Below, in pieces: positions 40,226-48,809 of a stretch of 64,000 nucleotides of DNA. The DNA comes from Mycobacterium sp. 1245111.1 (GTDB taxonomy: Bacteria > Actinomycetota > Actinomycetes > Mycobacteriales > Mycobacteriaceae): NCBI RefSeq assembly GCF_001673405.1, contig NZ_LZLV01000117.1, forward strand, positions 1-64,000. The letters are read 5' to 3'. The position numbers and the translations under genes were made by a program. The notes beneath the pieces are model-generated. The model was given only the letters and a program-made list of their open reading frames with translations, was not told where the DNA came from and ran no database searches. How positions within the stretch are numbered: position 1 is the first letter of the stretch; each line of letters starts with the position of its first letter.

Positions 40226-41443
40226 GCCGATGCCCGCGCCGATGATCGGGGCGGCCTTGTGCAGGCACTCCTCCCACTCGGCGTCGGCGTCGGAGTCGGC
40301 GGTGATCCCGCCGCCGGACCCCAGCACGGCATTGCCGACCGCGTCGAATTCGACGGTGCGAATCGCGACGTTCAATTCACAGCCCGCGACCGGCGAAGCC
40401 AAACCGACTGTGCCGCAATAGACTCCGCGTCTGAAATGCTCCCACTGCGAAATGAGCTCGCGGGCACGGAGTTTGGGTGTTCCGGTGACTGACGCCGGCG
40501 GGAAGGTGGCATCCAGCATCGCTGTGGTCGGCAGCTCGACCGGCACCTGCGCCGACACCGTCGACACCAGATGCCACACGCCCGGCGCCGGGCGCACCAC
40601 GAGCAGTTCGGGCACCGTGACCGAGCCGGTGACCGCGACCCGGCCCAGGTCGTTGCGCACCAGGTCGACGATCATCACGTTCTCGGCGACGTCCTTGCTC
40701 GACGCGCGCAGCGCCGACGGGGGAGCGTACAGCGGAAGCGTGCCCTTGATCGGGCTGGACGTCACCAAATCGCCACGGCGACAGAGGAACAACTCCGGTG
40801 ACAGCGAGGCGACCGCGCCCCAGTCGCCGGCGACGTAAGCCGCGCGGGCCGGCGCGGTGCGGGCGACGCCGTCAAGGAAGAAGTCCAACGGATCCCCGGC
40901 GATCGCGCCGCTGAATTGGGTGCACACGCAGGCCTGGTAGACCTCGCCGGCGCGGATGGCTTCCAGGCAGGCCAGCACGCCGGCGCGATGTGCGGCACGG
41001 TCGGCGGCATCCCAGTCGATCCGGTACGCGCGGGCCGGCGCAGGTGACGTCACGGCGTCGGTGAGCCAGCCGGGCATCGGTGCGCCGGACAGGCTCTCGT
41101 ACCACCACCGCCGGTCGCGGTCGCAGCGCAGCACGCAGTCCGTCCAGCCGCCGGCGGCCTCGGGTACCCGGGCCGTCAGCCCGTCGGTAGCCGGATCCGG
41201 GTAGGACAGATAGCCGATCCAGCCCCCGCCGATCGTGGTGCTGTGTGAGCCGGGGCGCACGTCGAAGGCGTCGGTGGCGTCGATTGCGACGATCGGCACG
41301 CTCGGAGCGATCACGGCCGTCGCACCGAACCACTGACCGGTCAACGCGGCCGGCGGCGGCAGATCCAGCCGGTTTGTGGCATCGCCGATGGCGCGCAGCA
41401 CCTCATGGGGGCTGCCCAGGTCGCCGAGTCGGTCGATTCGCAC
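40181..41443 (-). CDS. pabB: Aminodeoxychorismate synthase component I PabB
   Basis: 420 aa. Chorismate-binding core: SSPIKGTLP (Lys), ENVMIVDLVRNDLGRV, FPPASVTGTPKLRARELI, YCGTVGLASPVAG, LGSGGGITADSDADAEWEE. Makes 4-amino-4-deoxychorismate with PabA-supplied ammonia for folate. 45 nt of its 3' end overlap rsmI on the other strand; both are conserved genes, so the overlap is real. Starts at GTG/ATG near 41443 on the ORF boundary. Confidence 0.95.
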   Translation of the reverse strand: MRIDRLGDLGSPHEVLRAIGDATNRLDLPPPAALTGQWFGATAVIAPSVPIVAIDATDAFDVRPGSHSTTIGGGWIGYLSYPDPATDGLTARVPEAAGGWTDCVLRCDRDRRWWYESLSGAPMPGWLTDAVTSPAPARAYRIDWDAADRAAHRAGVLACLEAIRAGEVYQACVCTQFSGAIAGDPLDFFLDGVARTAPARAAYVAGDWGAVASLSPELFLCRRGDLVTSSPIKGTLPLYAPPSALRASSKDVAENVMIVDLVRNDLGRVAVTGSVTVPELLVVRPAPGVWHLVSTVSAQVPVELPTTAMLDATFPPASVTGTPKLRARELISQWEHFRRGVYCGTVGLASPVAGCELNVAIRTVEFDAVGNAVLGSGGGITADSDADAEWEECLHKAAPIIGAGIGSASGPQHRVVELTP

Positions 41444-41464
41444 GCCCCTAGCTTGGCAGAAAAT

Positions 41465-42367
41465 TCAGCCGCGGCTGATTTTGCGTGCGGTCGTGACCGC
41501 CACCAGCTTGTCGGGGTTGCGCATCGCGTAGAAATTGGTGATCTTGCCGTCGACGATCTCGACGGTGAACACACCCTCCAGCTCGTCGCGCGCGTAGAGC
41601 AGCACCGCGGGTGCGGCGTTGCACACCACCATCTCCACCCGGACGTCCGGCATCTGGATGCCGCGGCCGATCAGGCCGACGATCGCCCGGGCGACCTTGT
41701 CGGCTCCGACCACCGGACGACGGGCGGCGCTGGCCTTGCCGCCGCTGTCGGCGGTCCACACCACATCCGGCGCCAGCATCGACATCACCGTCGCGACGTC
41801 ACCGCCGGCCGCGGCCGCCATGAACTCGGCGGCGATGCGGGTGTTCTGCTCGGGGTCGGCCGGGACGAAGCGCTTGCGCCTGGCCTGCACATGCTCGCGG
41901 GCCCGGTGCGCGATCTGTCGCACCGCCGGCACCGATTTGCTTACCGCCGAAGCGATTTCGTCGTACTCGAAGCCGAACACTTCCCGCAGCACGAACACCG
42001 CGCGCTCGTCGGGACCGAGGGTTTCCAGCAGTACCAGCATCGCCATCGAAACCGATTCCGCCAGAAGGACATCGGCCGAAGGATCCTGCTCGTCGAGCAG
42101 CAATGGCTCGGGTAGCCAAGGCCCCACGTAGTCCTCCCGGCGCCGGGCACCCGCCCGCAGCGTGTTGAGCGCCTGACGGGTGACCAGCCGGGCCAGATAT
42201 GACTTGGTGTCGTGCACGCCGCTGAGATCGACCTCCGCCCAGCGCAGGTAGCTGTCCTGCAGCACATCGTCGGATTCGGTTGTCGAACCGAGGATTTCGT
42301 AGGCGATGGTGAACAGCAGCGGCCGCAGCAGCATGAACCGTTCGGCGTGTTCGTCGGAGGCGGTCAC
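41465..42367 (-). CDS. ECF41-family sigma factor (SigJ-type, SnoaL C-terminal domain)
   Basis: 300 aa from GTG 42365-42367. Sigma region 2 (AYEILGSTTESDDVLQDSYLRW), the ECF41 linker PWLPEPL, region 4 (FVLREVFGFEYDEIASAVSKSVPAVRQIAHRAREHV), then a SnoaL-like domain ending MRNPDKLVAV, the NPDKL tag of ECF41. In this class the C-terminal domain controls the sigma factor; no anti-sigma is needed. GTGA overlap with the oxidoreductase makes an operon. Confidence 0.94.
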   Translation of the reverse strand: MTASDEHAERFMLLRPLLFTIAYEILGSTTESDDVLQDSYLRWAEVDLSGVHDTKSYLARLVTRQALNTLRAGARRREDYVGPWLPEPLLLDEQDPSADVLLAESVSMAMLVLLETLGPDERAVFVLREVFGFEYDEIASAVSKSVPAVRQIAHRAREHVQARRKRFVPADPEQNTRIAAEFMAAAAGGDVATVMSMLAPDVVWTADSGGKASAARRPVVGADKVARAIVGLIGRGIQMPDVRVEMVVCNAAPAVLLYARDELEGVFTVEIVDGKITNFYAMRNPDKLVAVTTARKISRG

Positions 42368-43533
42368 GACACTGGGACCGCCTCGGCGGCCAGCCGCTCC
42401 GCCCGCTTGCCGCCCTTGAGCCAGCGGTACCAGCCGGGCTTGGCGGCTTCCTTGCGGATGCCCCACACCGTGCCCTTGCAGATCGCCTCTTTGATGGACG
42501 CCGCGACCCGGCCGCCGACGAACAGGTTCACCGGGGTGTCGTCGGGTCGGGCCAGCTGGACGGTGGCGTACTTGCGGCCGAGGCTGATGCACTGTCCGGT
42601 GAAGGCCTGGTTCACCGCCGCGGCCGGCGTACCGGCGATGCGGCTGAGCACCGTGTTCGCGGCCTGCGCGCCCAACGGGATGGCGGCCTGGCAGCTCATC
42701 CGCAACGGCTGGCCGGACGGCGCGGCGGCGTCACCGGCCGCCACGATGCGGGGATCGTCCACGCAGGTCAGTGTCTCATCGGTGAGCAACCGGCCCGCGG
42801 CGTCGGTGGGCAGGCCGCTTCGTGCGGCCAGCTCCGGTATCCCGAAGCCCGCGGTCCACACCGTCACCGCACTCGGCAATGCCGAGCCGTCGTCGAGCAG
42901 CACGGCGTCAGCACGGACCTCGCTGACCGCGGCGGTCTCCAGCACGGTCACCCCCAGGCGGCGCAGCCATTTGGCCACCGAACGGCGGCCGGCCCGGCTC
43001 AGCGACGGGCCCAGCAGGCCGCCGCAGACCAGGTTCACCCGACGGCCCTGATCGGCCAGCTCGGACGCCGTTTCGATGCCGGTCAACCCGGCGCCGACTA
43101 CGGTGACCGGCGTGTCGGGGTGCAATGCGTCGAGCGCGTCGCGCAGCCGCTCGGCCTGCTCGAATTCGGCTATCGGATAGGCGAATTCGCGTGCACCGGG
43201 CACCGCGGCCGGGACCGCGCCGGTGCTGCCGACGGCGTAGATCAAGTAGTCGTACTCGAGCACCGCGCCGGACGTCAGCTCGACGGTTCCGTCATTGATC
43301 CGCTCGGCGTTGTCGACCACCAACCGGACGCCCTCGCCGAGCAGCGTCCCGTAGTCGACGGTGGCGCTGCCACTGCCGGCGACCATCTGATGCAGGCGGA
43401 TTCGCTGGACGAACGTCGGCCGGGGGTTCACGACTGTGATGTCGACGTCGGCGTTGAGCCGCAGGTGGTTGGCGGCCAGCGTGCCGGCGTAGCCACCGCC
43501 GATCACGACGACGTGAGTGCGCTTGGCGGTCAT
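42364..43533 (-). CDS. FAD-dependent NADH dehydrogenase-like oxidoreductase (ECF41 partner)
   Basis: 389 aa from ATG 43531-43533 (AGGAGA upstream). FAD domain VVVIGGGYAGTLAANHL, NAD domain VTVVGAGLTGIETASELADQG, TWTAGF and ...IVAAGDAAAP. Type II NADH:quinone oxidoreductase-like. ECF41 sigma genes typically sit with such carboxymuconolactone decarboxylase, epimerase or oxidoreductase partners, and here an ECF41-like promoter (43570-43596) precedes it. First gene of the operon. Confidence 0.92.
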   Translation of the reverse strand: MTAKRTHVVVIGGGYAGTLAANHLRLNADVDITVVNPRPTFVQRIRLHQMVAGSGSATVDYGTLLGEGVRLVVDNAERINDGTVELTSGAVLEYDYLIYAVGSTGAVPAAVPGAREFAYPIAEFEQAERLRDALDALHPDTPVTVVGAGLTGIETASELADQGRRVNLVCGGLLGPSLSRAGRRSVAKWLRRLGVTVLETAAVSEVRADAVLLDDGSALPSAVTVWTAGFGIPELAARSGLPTDAAGRLLTDETLTCVDDPRIVAAGDAAAPSGQPLRMSCQAAIPLGAQAANTVLSRIAGTPAAAVNQAFTGQCISLGRKYATVQLARPDDTPVNLFVGGRVAASIKEAICKGTVWGIRKEAAKPGWYRWLKGGKRAERLAAEAVPVS

Positions 43534-43569
43534 TCGTATCTCCTGTCTCGAGGTATGTACTGCCCTCAA

Positions 43570-43596
43570 GACACCGCCGCGACCGTCGTTGTGACG
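43570..43596 (-). promoter_or_regulatory. ECF41-type promoter upstream of the sigma/oxidoreductase operon
   Basis: On the minus strand CGTCACA-N16-TGTC, against the published ECF41 consensus TGTCACA-N16-CGTC (one mismatch in each element). Located 37 nt upstream of the oxidoreductase start, giving a short leader. Indicates autoregulation by the downstream sigma factor. Confidence 0.6.
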
Positions 43597-43610
43597 GCGT
43601 GTGATCAGGC

Positions 43611-44189
43611 TCACGTCCTCCCGCAGATGGCGTCGATGAGTAGATCGATCCGCGCATCGCGATAGTCGGGGCGCAACCGGCCGCCGCGGTCGAGGGTGAT
43701 CAGCCCGTGCAGCGCGGCCCACACCACTTCGGCCAAGGTGTCGGGGTCGCGTTCGCCGGTGACCAGGTCGACCGCCGCGCGCAGCTCATCGAACGCCTTG
43801 TTCAGCTCGACGGGCGTGTCGTCGGCGGCGAACGGCAGGGTGGTCGCCCGGGTGAACATCGCATCGAACAGCGCGGGGTTGTCCCGGGCAAACCCGATGA
43901 ACGCGTGGGCAACTCGAGTTAAGGCGTCGCGGCCGTCGGTGGCTTCGGAACGGGCCGCGGCCAGTGCGGCGCCGAGTTGGGCGAACCCCTGCACGGCCAC
44001 CGACGCGACGATGCCCTCCATGCCGGCGAAGTGCTTGTAGAGCACCGGCTGGCTGTACTCGATTTCCGCGGACAACCGACGGGTGGTGACGGCGTCCCAG
44101 CCCTCTGCTTCGGCGATCTTGCGGGCGGTCGTGGTGATCAGCTGCCGGCGCGCTACACGCTCGCGCGCCCGGCGGTCCTCGATGGCCAT
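43611..44189 (-). CDS. TetR-family regulator
   Basis: 192 aa from ATG 44187-44189. HTH at about residues 12-60 (RRQLITTTARKIAEAEG, TTRRLSAEIEYSQPVLYKHFAGM), with a TetR_C_33-like ligand domain. Diverges from the DUF1772 gene; palindromes with GTTAGCG lie between them (44199-44265), indicating that it represses both. Confidence 0.9.
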   Translation of the reverse strand: MAIEDRRARERVARRQLITTTARKIAEAEGWDAVTTRRLSAEIEYSQPVLYKHFAGMEGIVASVAVQGFAQLGAALAAARSEATDGRDALTRVAHAFIGFARDNPALFDAMFTRATTLPFAADDTPVELNKAFDELRAAVDLVTGERDPDTLAEVVWAALHGLITLDRGGRLRPDYRDARIDLLIDAICGRT

Positions 44190-44198
44190 GTGTGAAAT

Positions 44199-44265
44199 GT
44201 TAGCGTCGATATCAATGCTAGCGCAGCTATTGACACGCTGAAGGCCAAGGGTTAGCGTCGCTAAC
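44199..44265. promoter_or_regulatory. TetR operators: GTTAGCG-N-CGCTAAC palindrome and second half-site
   Basis: Perfect palindrome GTTAGCG-T-CGCTAAC at 44251-44265; a second copy of GTTAGCGTCG begins at 44199. Both in the divergent TetR/DUF1772 promoter region, where the TetR should bind. Confidence 0.7.
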
Positions 44266-44286
44266 ACCTGGACGAAGAGGGGTGTG

Positions 44287-44751
44287 ATGGTCGCCAAGTT
44301 GTTCGCCGTGATCGCGCTGCTGGGCACCGCGGTGGTCTACGGCACCGACGTGTTCTGCGCGATGGTGCAGCGGCCCGCGCTGGCCCGGGTCGACGACGCG
44401 GCCCTACTTGCGGTGATGGGCAATGTCCATCGCTATGGCGACCGGCGGATGCCGCTGCCGGGGGTCGTCGGGTTGGTGGGCGCCGTGATCAGCGCGGGAC
44501 TCGCCGCGTCATCGGGCCGCTGGGTGCCGGCCGCCGCGGCGGGCATTGCGTTCGCGCTTCTGGTGGTGTGGCTGGTGATCTATCTGCGGGTGAGCGCGCC
44601 GATCAACCGTGAACTGACCGCCGCGGCCGATCAGGCCGCGCCTACGGTAGATGCCCGTGCGCTGCAACGAAACTGGGACGCGGTCATCTCAGCCAGGGCG
44701 GTTCTGCAGGGTCTGGCGGTCGCATTGTTGTCCGCGGCGCTGGCGATGTGA
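44287..44751 (+). CDS. DUF1772 (anthrone oxygenase-like) membrane protein
   Basis: 154 aa from ATG 44287 behind AGAGGGG. Four membrane helices (about 2-19, 57-76, 84-103, 136-154), the family pattern of DUF1772 anthrone-oxygenase-like proteins with RYGDRRMPLPG and NRELTAAADQA. Function is unknown; commonly TetR-regulated in actinobacteria. Divergent from tetR; a nitroreductase-fold gene follows after 13 nt. Confidence 0.85.
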   Translation: MVAKLFAVIALLGTAVVYGTDVFCAMVQRPALARVDDAALLAVMGNVHRYGDRRMPLPGVVGLVGAVISAGLAASSGRWVPAAAAGIAFALLVVWLVIYLRVSAPINRELTAAADQAAPTVDARALQRNWDAVISARAVLQGLAVALLSAALAM

Positions 44752-44764
44752 AAGGTCACGATAA

Positions 44765-45127
44765 ATGGTCAATGTCCCTCGGCTCATCATGCGGGCCGCT
44801 CCGCTGTTCAATGCTCCCGTCGCGGCGCTCGCGGCATCTCCTCGCCTGGGGAAGTTGCTGCGCCGCAACGTCACGATGATCACCTATGTCGGACGCCGCT
44901 CGGGTCGGACGTTCAACATGCCGGTGGCGTTCCGGCGCGACGGTGACGAAGTCGCGATCGTCGCGAATATGCCTGACGCCAAGACGTGGTGGCGCAACTT
45001 CCTCGGCGAGGGTGCGCCAATGTCGTTGACGCTCGACGGAATTGAGCACTCCGGCCACGCCGTCGCTCACCGAGACGAGAACGGCCGGGTGACCGTCCGG
45101 GTCGACTTGACCGGCCCCCGGATCTGA
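44765..45127 (+). CDS. Deazaflavin-dependent nitroreductase-fold protein (DUF385)
   Basis: 120 aa. Split-barrel with VTMITYVGRRSGRTFNMPVAFRRDG, EVAIVANMPDAKTWWRNF. Binds F420/FMN in the family. Small, so likely a minimal Ddn-like quinone/nitro reductase. Probably co-transcribed with the DUF1772 gene under TetR control; convergent with metG (10 nt gap). Confidence 0.8.
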   Translation: MVNVPRLIMRAAPLFNAPVAALAASPRLGKLLRRNVTMITYVGRRSGRTFNMPVAFRRDGDEVAIVANMPDAKTWWRNFLGEGAPMSLTLDGIEHSGHAVAHRDENGRVTVRVDLTGPRI

Positions 45128-45137
45128 CGTCCGACTG

Positions 45138-46679
45138 CTAGTCGACCTGGTAGCGCGGAAAGACGCCGCTGGGTGCCGGCAGCACAGTGCCGGGCTCGAG
45201 CCGGTTTCCGATAGCAGCGAAGCCGCGCTGTTCCGGCGACTGGCCGAGCAGGTCCAACAGCTTGCCCGCCGAATCGGGCATCACAGGCTGAGCCAGCAGC
45301 GCGGCGATCCTTACCGCCTCGCACGTCGTGTAGAGCACGGTCGCGAAGCGCACCTGGTCGGCCTCGGACTCGCTCTTGCGCAACACCCACGGCTCCTGCG
45401 CGGAGAAGTATCGGTTCGCCGCGCCCAGCATCAGCCAGATCGTTTCCAGCGCCAGATGCATTGCCTGGTTGTCGAATTCGGCGCGCACCCGGTCGAGCAG
45501 GCCATCGGCGAGCGTCAGCAACTCGGTATCGTCGGCGCTGAATTCACCCGGTGTCGGGACGACGCCGTCGAGATTCTTGGCGATCATCGACAGCGACCGC
45601 TGGGCCAGGTTGCCGAGTTCGTTGGCCAGGTCGGAGTTGATCCGCGTGATGATCGCGTCTTCGCTGTAGCTGCCGTCCTGGCCGAACGGGACCTCGCGCA
45701 GCAGGAAGTAGCGCACCTGGTCGACGCCGAACGTGTCGATCAGGGTGTTCGGGTCGACGATGTTGCCCACCGACTTGCTCATCTTCTCACCCTTGTTCAG
45801 CAGGAAGCCGTGCGCGAAAACCTTTCGCGGCAACTCGATTCCGGCTGACATCAGGAAGGCGGGCCAGTAGACGGTGTGGAAACGGATGATGTCCTTGCCG
45901 ATCATGTGCAGATCGGCCGGCCAATAGCGTTGGAACAGTTCGGATTCGGTGTCCGGGTAGCCGACACCGGTTAGGTAGTTGGTCAGCGCGTCCACCCAGA
46001 CGTACATCACATGGTCGGGGTGGTCGGGTACCTTCACCCCCCAGTCGAACGACGTCCGCGAGATGGACAGGTCACGAAGACCGCCGGAGACGAAGCTGAC
46101 CACCTCGTTGCGCCGCACCTCGGGTGCGATGAAATCCGGGTGAGAGTCGTAGTGCGCCAACAACTTATCGGCGTAGGCCGACAGCCGGAAAAAGTAGGTC
46201 TGCTCCTCGGTCCAGGTCACCGGGGTGCCGGTTTCGACCGCGATGCGGGTTCCGTCGACCTCTGCGGTCTCCGACTCGACGAAGAACCGCTCGTCGCGCA
46301 CCGAATACCAGCCCGAGTAGCTGTCGAGGTAGATGTCACCGGCGTCTTGCATCCGTCGCCAGATGTCCTTGGAAGCCTCGTGATGGTCGGCGTCGGTGGT
46401 GCGGATGAACCGGTCGAAGGAGATGTTCAGCCTCTGCTGCAGCCGCTGGAACACATCGGAATTCCGCTTGGCCAGCTCGGCGGTCGGAATGCCTTCCGCG
46501 GCGGCGGTCTCGACCATCTTGAGGCCGTGCTCGTCGGTGCCCGTCAGGAAGCGGACGTCATAGCCGTCGAGCCGCTTGAACCGGGCGATCGCGTCGGTGG
46601 CGATGTACTCGTAGGCGTGCCCGACGTGCGGGTCGCCATTCGGGTACGTGATCGCGGTGGTGACGTAGTACGGCTTCAT
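45138..46679 (-). CDS. metG: Methionyl-tRNA synthetase
   Basis: 513 aa from ATG 46677-46679. Class I synthetase: YPNGDPHVGHAYEYIATD (HIGH), FLTGTDEHG, KMSKS loop in KGEKMSKSVGN, and the anticodon-binding helical domain (PWVLRKSE). No C-terminal tRNA-binding extension. Essential; the gene diverges from tatD with 24 nt. Confidence 0.97.
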   Translation of the reverse strand: MKPYYVTTAITYPNGDPHVGHAYEYIATDAIARFKRLDGYDVRFLTGTDEHGLKMVETAAAEGIPTAELAKRNSDVFQRLQQRLNISFDRFIRTTDADHHEASKDIWRRMQDAGDIYLDSYSGWYSVRDERFFVESETAEVDGTRIAVETGTPVTWTEEQTYFFRLSAYADKLLAHYDSHPDFIAPEVRRNEVVSFVSGGLRDLSISRTSFDWGVKVPDHPDHVMYVWVDALTNYLTGVGYPDTESELFQRYWPADLHMIGKDIIRFHTVYWPAFLMSAGIELPRKVFAHGFLLNKGEKMSKSVGNIVDPNTLIDTFGVDQVRYFLLREVPFGQDGSYSEDAIITRINSDLANELGNLAQRSLSMIAKNLDGVVPTPGEFSADDTELLTLADGLLDRVRAEFDNQAMHLALETIWLMLGAANRYFSAQEPWVLRKSESEADQVRFATVLYTTCEAVRIAALLAQPVMPDSAGKLLDLLGQSPEQRGFAAIGNRLEPGTVLPAPSGVFPRYQVD

Positions 46680-46703
46680 CAAGATGCACCCTATGGTGTG
46701 CGC

Positions 46704-47543
46704 GTGAGGTCCAAACGTCCGCCGCCGCCGGCTCCGCCCCGGCTGAGCCCGCTGATCGACGCGCACACCCATCTGGATGCGTGCGGCGCGCGCGACGCCG
46801 ACGACGTGCACGCCATCGTCGACCGCGCGGACGCCGTCGGTGTGACGGCGGTGATCACGATCGCCGACGATTTGGCGTCGGCACGCTGGGCGACCCAGGC
46901 CGCCGACTGGGATTCCCGCGTCTACGCCGCGGTGGCACTGCATCCCACCCGCGCCGACGCGCTGACCGACGACGCGCGTGTCGAGATCGAACGCCTGGCG
47001 GCGCACCCGCGGGTGGTGGCTGTCGGCGAGACCGGAATGGACTTGTACTGGCCGGGGAAGCTCGACGGATGTGCTGACCCTGCGGTACAGCGGGAGGCCT
47101 TCGCCTGGCACATCGACCTGGCCAAGCGGGTCGGGAAACCGCTGATGATCCACAACCGGGACGCCGACGCCGCGGTGCTCGACGTGCTGCGGGCCGAGGG
47201 TGCCCCGCCGACCGTGATCTTCCATTGCTTCTCGTCGGGCCCGGAGTTGGCGCGCGCCTGTGCCGACGCCGGCTGGCTGGTCAGCCTGTCGGGGACGGTG
47301 AGTTTCACAAACGCCCGTGAGCTTCGCGACGCCGTCCCGCTGGTCCCCGCGGCGCAACTGCTGGTGGAAACCGACGCGCCGTTTCTGACCCCGCACCCGT
47401 ACCGCGGCGCACCCAACGAGCCGTACTGCCTGCCCTATACCGTGCGGGCGCTGGCCGAGCTGCTCCAACGGCCCGCGGAAGCTTTGGCCGAGCTGACCAC
47501 TGGCAACGCGCGACGGGCCTACCGGCTGCCGCAGGAGGGTTAA
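46704..47543 (+). CDS. tatD: TatD-family metal-dependent DNase
   Basis: 279 aa from GTG 46704 (GTG 46698 possible). LIDAHTHLDACGARDA (HxH), GETGMDLYWP (Glu), MIHNRDADAAVLDVL (His), FHCFSSG (His), VETDAPFLTPHPYRG (Asp). Metal-dependent 3'-5' exonuclease or deoxyribonuclease of the TatD family. In the conserved metG / tatD-rpfB-ksgA-ispE order; followed by the terminator hairpin in the rpfB leader. Confidence 0.94.
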   Translation: MRSKRPPPPAPPRLSPLIDAHTHLDACGARDADDVHAIVDRADAVGVTAVITIADDLASARWATQAADWDSRVYAAVALHPTRADALTDDARVEIERLAAHPRVVAVGETGMDLYWPGKLDGCADPAVQREAFAWHIDLAKRVGKPLMIHNRDADAAVLDVLRAEGAPPTVIFHCFSSGPELARACADAGWLVSLSGTVSFTNARELRDAVPLVPAAQLLVETDAPFLTPHPYRGAPNEPYCLPYTVRALAELLQRPAEALAELTTGNARRAYRLPQEG

Positions 47544-47681
47544 TAGTCGGTTAATGTGGCCGGGGCCGAGTTGCCCCCGCCGGGGCTGTTCGTTACCTTC
47601 TTGTTATCGAAGGCGGGGGGCCCTGGTGGCCCCCTTTTGTTTGTGACTCACGTGGTTATTGAGGTCGGGGATACGCGCGCG
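47544..47681 (+). promoter_or_regulatory. rpfB 5' leader with attenuator-like structure
   Basis: The stretch between tatD and rpfB includes GC-rich arms (CCGGGGC and GCCCCCGCCGG at about 47560-47590) upstream of the terminator hairpin at 47616-47634. In M. tuberculosis the rpfB leader is described as a potential riboswitch or RNA switch with an intrinsic terminator. The same order of elements is seen here; the ligand is unknown. Confidence 0.65.
47616..47638 (+). terminator. Intrinsic terminator in the rpfB leader
   Basis: Stem GGGGGCC/GGCCCCC (47616-47622 and 47628-47634) with a 5-nt loop, then TTTTGTTT. A canonical Rho-independent terminator, 73 nt after the tatD stop and before rpfB; it may end tatD transcription or act as an attenuator for rpfB. 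Confidence 0.85.
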
Positions 47682-48809
47682 TTGAATGTTATTACGAAAC
47701 TCCATCAGGCTCCTTCTCCGGCTCTGCGCTTCCTTGTTGCGGGCCTTTTGCTGGTCCTGGCGTTCGCCGGAGCCGTCGCAGTTGCCGACTACAAGACAGT
47801 GACGCTGAGCGTCGATGGCAACGCGATGACCGTGGCGACGATGAAGTCGCGGGTGATCGACATCATCACGGAGAACGGGTTCAAGGTCAGCGATCGCGAC
47901 GACCTGTACCCGGCCGCTGGTGAGAAAGTTCACAACGCCGCGAACATCGTGCTGCGCCGCAGTCGGCCGCTGCAGATCTCGCTCGACGGCCAGAACACCA
48001 AGCAGGTGTGGACGACGGCCTCCACGGTCGACGAGGCACTGGCTCAGCTGGCGATGTCCGACACCGCACCGGCGGCCGCCTCGCGTGGCAGCCGCGTCCC
48101 GCTGGCCGGCATGGCCTTGCCGGTCGTCAGCGCCAAGACCGTCGAACTCGACGACGCCGGCCAGGTACGCAACGTCCACTTGGCCGCGGCGCGGGTCGGC
48201 GACCTGCTGGCCGGCCTCGGGGTGCCGCTGGAGCAGGCCGACCAGGTCACGCCCGGCGCCGGCGCGCCGGTGATCGACGGCATGCACGTCCAGGTGATCC
48301 GCAACCGGATCGAGAAGATCACCGAGCGGGTTCCGCTGGATCCGCCGCGGCGCCGGATCGAAGACCCGCAGCTGAACATGAGCAAAGAGATCGTCGAAGA
48401 CAAGGGCGTCGCCGGCACCCAGGACATGACCTACGCGGTGTCCAAGGTCAACGGCGTCGAGACCGGCCGTCTGCCGATCGCCAGCCACGTCGTCGCGCCT
48501 GCTCGTGAGGCGGTCGTACGGGTCGGTACCAAGCCGGGCACCGAGGTACCCAACGTCGGGAACGGTGAAATCTGGGATGCCATTTCGCGCTGCGAGGCCG
48601 GCGGAAACTGGGCGATCAACACCGGCAACGGCTACTACGGCGGTGTGCAGTTCGACCAGAACACCTGGGAACGCAACGGCGGGCTGCGGTTTGCCCCGCG
48701 CGCCGATCTGGCCAGCCGCGAAGAGCAGATCGCCGTGGCCGAAGTGACCCGCGCCCGTCAGGGCTGGGGAGCATGGCCGGTCTGCAGCGGACGAGCGGGT
48801 GCTCGCTGA
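47682..48809 (+). CDS. rpfB: Resuscitation-promoting factor RpfB
   Basis: 375 aa from TTG 47682 (TTG; GTG 47652 is an alternative). Signal segment LVAGLLLVLAFAGAVAVAD, three DUF348 repeats (about 35-200), G5 domain (about 205-290, ENMSKEIVEDKGVAGTQDM), and RPF transglycosylase domain (about 300-375) with ISRCEAGGNWAINTGNGYYGGVQFDQNTWERNGG and WPVCSG. The catalytic Glu (CEAGG) and disulfide Cys pair are present. The lipobox Cys of M. tuberculosis RpfB is absent (AVADYKTV). Cleaves peptidoglycan to stimulate growth of dormant cells. Overlaps ksgA. Confidence 0.94.
   Translation: MNVITKLHQAPSPALRFLVAGLLLVLAFAGAVAVADYKTVTLSVDGNAMTVATMKSRVIDIITENGFKVSDRDDLYPAAGEKVHNAANIVLRRSRPLQISLDGQNTKQVWTTASTVDEALAQLAMSDTAPAAASRGSRVPLAGMALPVVSAKTVELDDAGQVRNVHLAAARVGDLLAGLGVPLEQADQVTPGAGAPVIDGMHVQVIRNRIEKITERVPLDPPRRRIEDPQLNMSKEIVEDKGVAGTQDMTYAVSKVNGVETGRLPIASHVVAPAREAVVRVGTKPGTEVPNVGNGEIWDAISRCEAGGNWAINTGNGYYGGVQFDQNTWERNGGLRFAPRADLASREEQIAVAEVTRARQGWGAWPVCSGRAGAR

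Noticed and set aside
45138..47468. metG frame extended 789 nt beyond ATG 46679
   Set aside because: The extension is opposite tatD and lacks homology; MetG starts at MKPYYVTTAI, the family N-terminus.
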